Assembly: GCA_002478045.1 (NCBI GenBank)
Contig: DLLT01000022.1
Span: forward strand, 16,059 to 80,058
DNA length: 64,000 bases
Reading direction: 5' to 3'
DNA from: Porphyromonadaceae bacterium UBA7555
GTDB lineage: Bacteria; Bacteroidota; Bacteroidia; Bacteroidales; Muribaculaceae
In this document: positions 61,491 through 64,000 of the stretch, piece after piece
Numbering within the stretch: position 1 is the first letter of the stretch
Layout of the letters: each line of letters starts with the position of its first letter
Notes under the pieces: generated by a model
Told to the model about the DNA's origin: nothing
The model's input: the letters and a program-made list of their open reading frames with translations, nothing else
Databases searched by the model: none
Position numbers and translations under genes: made by a program

Positions 61491-62594
61491 TCAGCGAGCG
61501 CACACCCAAGCGCCTTTGTAGCGGCGGGCGATGCGGACATCGGAGGCTTGGGCTTGCAACGCGCCTTTATTAGTGCCGGTGGCAGCATAAACGCGATAGC
61601 GTCCGTCTTTGTGCAAAACAGCCAATGCCATATCAGGGTTCACGCGATACTGGTCGTCAATAAATTTTTGAGCATCTTCTGCCGTAGTTAGCGAGGCCAC
61701 AATCAAGCAATATGGGTCGCTATCTCGGAATCGTAATTCGGCATTGCTTCGGTTCGCACTTTTACCGATCGTGGTTTGACCCTTCACTCTTCGAGGCGTC
61801 TCAATGTCCACTGCTTTTTCATCTTTTGCGGAGGATGTAGTAGCTTTCGCCGGTTCTTCAGCCTTTGCTCCGTCTTGAGCTATCGCCACAGAAGGAGTCT
61901 GCGCATTGGCGACCACCGCAGTTCGAGACTCGGCACGCATAATTTCGAGTACTGCAGGAGTCTTATGCCGTACAGGCACTGACATAGTTGCCGTTCCGAT
62001 TTCGGGATAAAGTGAAGCGTAATCAGCCTTGTCCACAGCCACCGGAGTGGATACGGCAATACATACCGCCAGCATAACGATAATGGAAGCTGCAGCACGT
62101 GCCGCCATGGCAAGACGGCGACGCCATACATGGCGCTCAACGGCCTGTTCGAAGCGACGTCGCATATCGCGTGCACGCTCAATTGCCGCTATGGGCTGTA
62201 TAGCGGGGCGCCATGAAACCAACGGCGTTATGCTGTCAAACGCCGATGGGAAGAACTCCGTCAATTCATCATTATAGGTCAAAATGCCTATGCGTCCTAT
62301 CGGCAACTGTCCTTGCCGAGTCAAGAGGCAACGCATTTCGGCCACATCCTTCTCGACTTCGATGCGAGCCTGTTCATAGGCCAATCCAGACTGTCGAGCT
62401 ATCGAATGTACCAGCATCCCGTCATCATCTTTCAACAAAGGGTTAAAAGAAAACGACCTATATGGCGGCAACAGTCGCCCGTTACCGTCAATATGCGCCG
62501 CAATCGTCCGAGCCAGCATAGCACCGAAGCCGGGTATGATAACGCAGTCGTGTTGCGATAGAAGATACTGGATATGTCGTATTGTCCGATTCAC
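61491..62594 (-). CDS. HU-CCDC81 and SPOR domain protein
   Basis: This protein of about 367 residues occurs across Bacteroidota. The N-terminal HU-like pair (residues 1-135) begins with an IRHIQYLLSQHDCVIIPGFG pattern. One membrane helix lies at about 165-185 (AASIIVMLAVCIAVST). A linker rich in Ala, Lys and Thr leads to a C-terminal SPOR domain (DPYCLIVASLTTAEDAQKF) that binds denuded septal peptidoglycan. It may link the nucleoid or cytoplasm to the division septum (inference). The frame opens at 62645, but the -7 box at 62599-62606 lies inside it, so I place the start at GTG 62594, nearly leaderless. Confidence 0.85.
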   Translation of the reverse strand: MNRTIRHIQYLLSQHDCVIIPGFGAMLARTIAAHIDGNGRLLPPYRSFSFNPLLKDDDGMLVHSIARQSGLAYEQARIEVEKDVAEMRCLLTRQGQLPIGRIGILTYNDELTEFFPSAFDSITPLVSWRPAIQPIAAIERARDMRRRFEQAVERHVWRRRLAMAARAAASIIVMLAVCIAVSTPVAVDKADYASLYPEIGTATMSVPVRHKTPAVLEIMRAESRTAVVANAQTPSVAIAQDGAKAEEPAKATTSSAKDEKAVDIETPRRVKGQTTIGKSANRSNAELRFRDSDPYCLIVASLTTAEDAQKFIDDQYRVNPDMALAVLHKDGRYRVYAATGTNKGALQAQASDVRIARRYKGAWVCAR

Positions 62595-62598
62595 ATTG

Positions 62599-62606
62599 CA
62601 AAGATA
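62599..62606 (-). promoter_or_regulatory. -7 box of the HU/SPOR gene
   Basis: TATCTTTG followed by CA on the minus strand ends 4 bases before the GTG start codon. Confidence 0.6.
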
Positions 62607-62728
62607 GCGATTTTTAACGGGACATGGAACATATCGAGTCCTCAAAGTTTTCTACATTATGTAGATAACATACGCAGTACCGATGCAAGTGTTTATTATA
62701 TGTGTACTTGCGGAGCAAAGACAAACTT

Positions 62729-63736
62729 TTATTGAAACAATGCTTCAACTTTTTTTTGCTGTACACCGAGTTTCAGTGCCTTAGCTGCATCTCTATGTGC
62801 TTCGTCATTCATATAGCGACAACGGTTAAGCTTTGCACGATAGTAATATAGCTCGCCATCGTTAGGATACAACTTTAATCCTTTCTCGAGTGTCTCCGAT
62901 GCTTCATTGAGCGACTCGGTAGCTATAAGCGACCCGGCCAGCATAGCATAGTATTCAGGAGCCGGTGTGCGCTCTACCAGTTTGCGTAAATAGTGCACTG
63001 CCTCATTGTCGTTCCCGGTCATGGAGTATAACGTACCCATGGCCAGATATGTGTCCGAGGATTCGGGCACGATGCGCTCCAAGACTTTGAAGTCGCATAC
63101 AGCCGTATCCAATTGACCGGCATATAAGGCAATCATACCGTGATAAAAGCGGGCTGTCGAATTGATACTGTCTATAGCAATAACTGCCGCATAATCTTTG
63201 TAGGCGTCTGCATCTCGTCCCATTGATAGGAATACACGTGCTCTGTTTTCGCGCCCGGCAATAAGTTTCGGCGAACGACGACATACTTCGTTCAATGTGG
63301 CCAAAGCCAAAGAGTCTTGCTCGTTATAAAAGTACAACATCCCTAAGTTAGACATCAGTGCCACATTTAGTGGGTTTTCCGGCTCGACAGCCATAGCCTC
63401 AACCAAGCGCAGCCCTGCTGCCGCATAATCGCCCGAATCGAGAGCTTGCTCGCTCTGATCAATGAGGAGAAAGTATGGGCGCTCCATCAACTGCAACGAG
63501 TCGTCCTTAAACGACTTTTCCTTGGGCGTGAGATGCGGCAGTTTTAGCTCGGCACCGCGACTTTGTGCGGATATATCAATTGAAGTAGCCAAAAGTGTAA
63601 ATAGAACCGCAATCACTAATATCATCGGTTGTGCCTTGAGTTTACACGCCTCGGATTGATGCACGTGTTTGTCCTTATAAATATCCGTATACTCGTATCT
63701 ACGGCTGTCTATATTGTTGTGCTTATTATATGTCAT
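62729..63736 (-). CDS. Exported tetratricopeptide-repeat protein
   Basis: This 335-residue protein has an N-terminal hydrophobic segment (PMILVIAVLFTLLATSIDIS) after a polar leader of about 37 residues, so it is exported or anchored. From about residue 85 it contains roughly six TPR-type helical pairs (for example EQALDSGDYAAAGLRLVEA and ALYAGQLDTAVCDFKVLERI). TPRs are protein-interaction scaffolds, and no catalytic motif is seen. An alternative start at the internal Met38 would give a conventional signal peptide. The -7 box lies about 28 bases before the first ATG, which favours the longer form. Confidence 0.85.
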   Translation of the reverse strand: MTYNKHNNIDSRRYEYTDIYKDKHVHQSEACKLKAQPMILVIAVLFTLLATSIDISAQSRGAELKLPHLTPKEKSFKDDSLQLMERPYFLLIDQSEQALDSGDYAAAGLRLVEAMAVEPENPLNVALMSNLGMLYFYNEQDSLALATLNEVCRRSPKLIAGRENRARVFLSMGRDADAYKDYAAVIAIDSINSTARFYHGMIALYAGQLDTAVCDFKVLERIVPESSDTYLAMGTLYSMTGNDNEAVHYLRKLVERTPAPEYYAMLAGSLIATESLNEASETLEKGLKLYPNDGELYYYRAKLNRCRYMNDEAHRDAAKALKLGVQQKKVEALFQ

Positions 63737-63763
63737 TTATCTTTTGTCGTTGTGGTCTTACCG

Positions 63764-63771
63764 CAAAGATA
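63764..63771 (-). promoter_or_regulatory. -7 box of the TPR gene
   Basis: TATCTTTG followed by CGG on the minus strand lies about 28 bases before the first ATG. The remaining sequence to 64000 shows no recognisable gene. Confidence 0.6.
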
Positions 63772-64000
63772 CAACCTAATTTCGAGCATTAGCGGATCTA
63801 TACATTTTTTAACCGGCAATACCTTGCTTCTGATTCGACTCATCAACAACTCTTTTCTCTTTGCACATCCTACTACTGCATACTGATACAATAAGTCGAA
63901 GTATAACTGAAGAATGCCCGAACAATATGACCTGGAGCAAATTATATACAAAAAGCGGCAGACAATTGTCTACCGTCGTTGTGACTCATACAGGATTCAA

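Overview
The window is a chromosomal segment from a member of the Bacteroidota, almost certainly order Bacteroidales and probably a gut lineage such as Muribaculaceae (the family is an inference). The evidence is as follows. Many genes have a TAnnTTTG -7 box, often with TTTG about 20 bases upstream, which is the promoter form read by the Bacteroidota primary sigma factor. Shine-Dalgarno sequences are largely absent. Several proteins are typical of the phylum: S16 with a long Ala/Glu/Lys tail, a 286-residue RpoD, DUF3127, FISUMP-domain surface proteins, an HU-CCDC81/SPOR protein, and the nusB-yajC-ybbR-coaE and maf-kdsC-DUF2520 clusters. No rRNA, tRNA, CRISPR array or complete insertion sequence was seen.

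Layout. 1-3.96 kb: rlmH, a lipid A phosphoethanolamine transferase and a BamA/TamA-like barrel, all on the minus strand. 3.96-6.65 kb: a block of phage tail-module DNA cut at both ends (tail assembly chaperone with a -1 slippery site, a Dam-type methylase with a 9-bp repeat, and the N-terminus of a tape measure protein). 6.65-8 kb: an ADP-ribosylglycohydrolase with an unknown C-terminal domain, divergent from mutA-mutB (methylmalonyl-CoA mutase, succinate/propionate route). 12.5-24 kb: a membrane protein/winged-helix pair, an SLC13-type permease, a NatAB-like ABC exporter, cdsA, a phosphohexomutase, an HtrA protease and rpoD. 24-34.7 kb: housekeeping operons rplY-pth, sppA-lpxK-pnp-thiL and nusB-yajC-ybbR-coaE. 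34.7-45 kb: an Ntn-type amide hydrolase, an M3 dipeptidase, a DUF3127 protein, transketolase, a MalY-type C-S lyase, a MATE transporter and DUF3737.

45.4-49.4 kb is the least ordinary gene group: four tightly spaced minus-strand genes encoding a FISUMP surface protein, a KAP P-loop NTPase, a small secreted protein and a second FISUMP protein. After this come rpsP, a type II NADH dehydrogenase, an orphan HARE-like/nuclease-like protein, back-to-back mutL and manA, an ATP-grasp-like protein, rsgA, a DUF2582 protein, and a minus-strand block with a TPR protein, an HU/SPOR protein, a nitroreductase, DUF2520, kdsC and maf.

Most of the window is ordinary core chromosome: translation, envelope lipid and LPS precursors (cdsA, lpxK, kdsC, manA), central carbon metabolism and protein export. 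The accessory signals are the phage tail fragment, the ADP-ribosylglycohydrolase, the FISUMP/KAP operon and the HARE-like nuclease candidate. Nothing here is a proven new system. The FISUMP/KAP operon and the truncated phage module with its retained frameshift site are the best candidates for follow-up.
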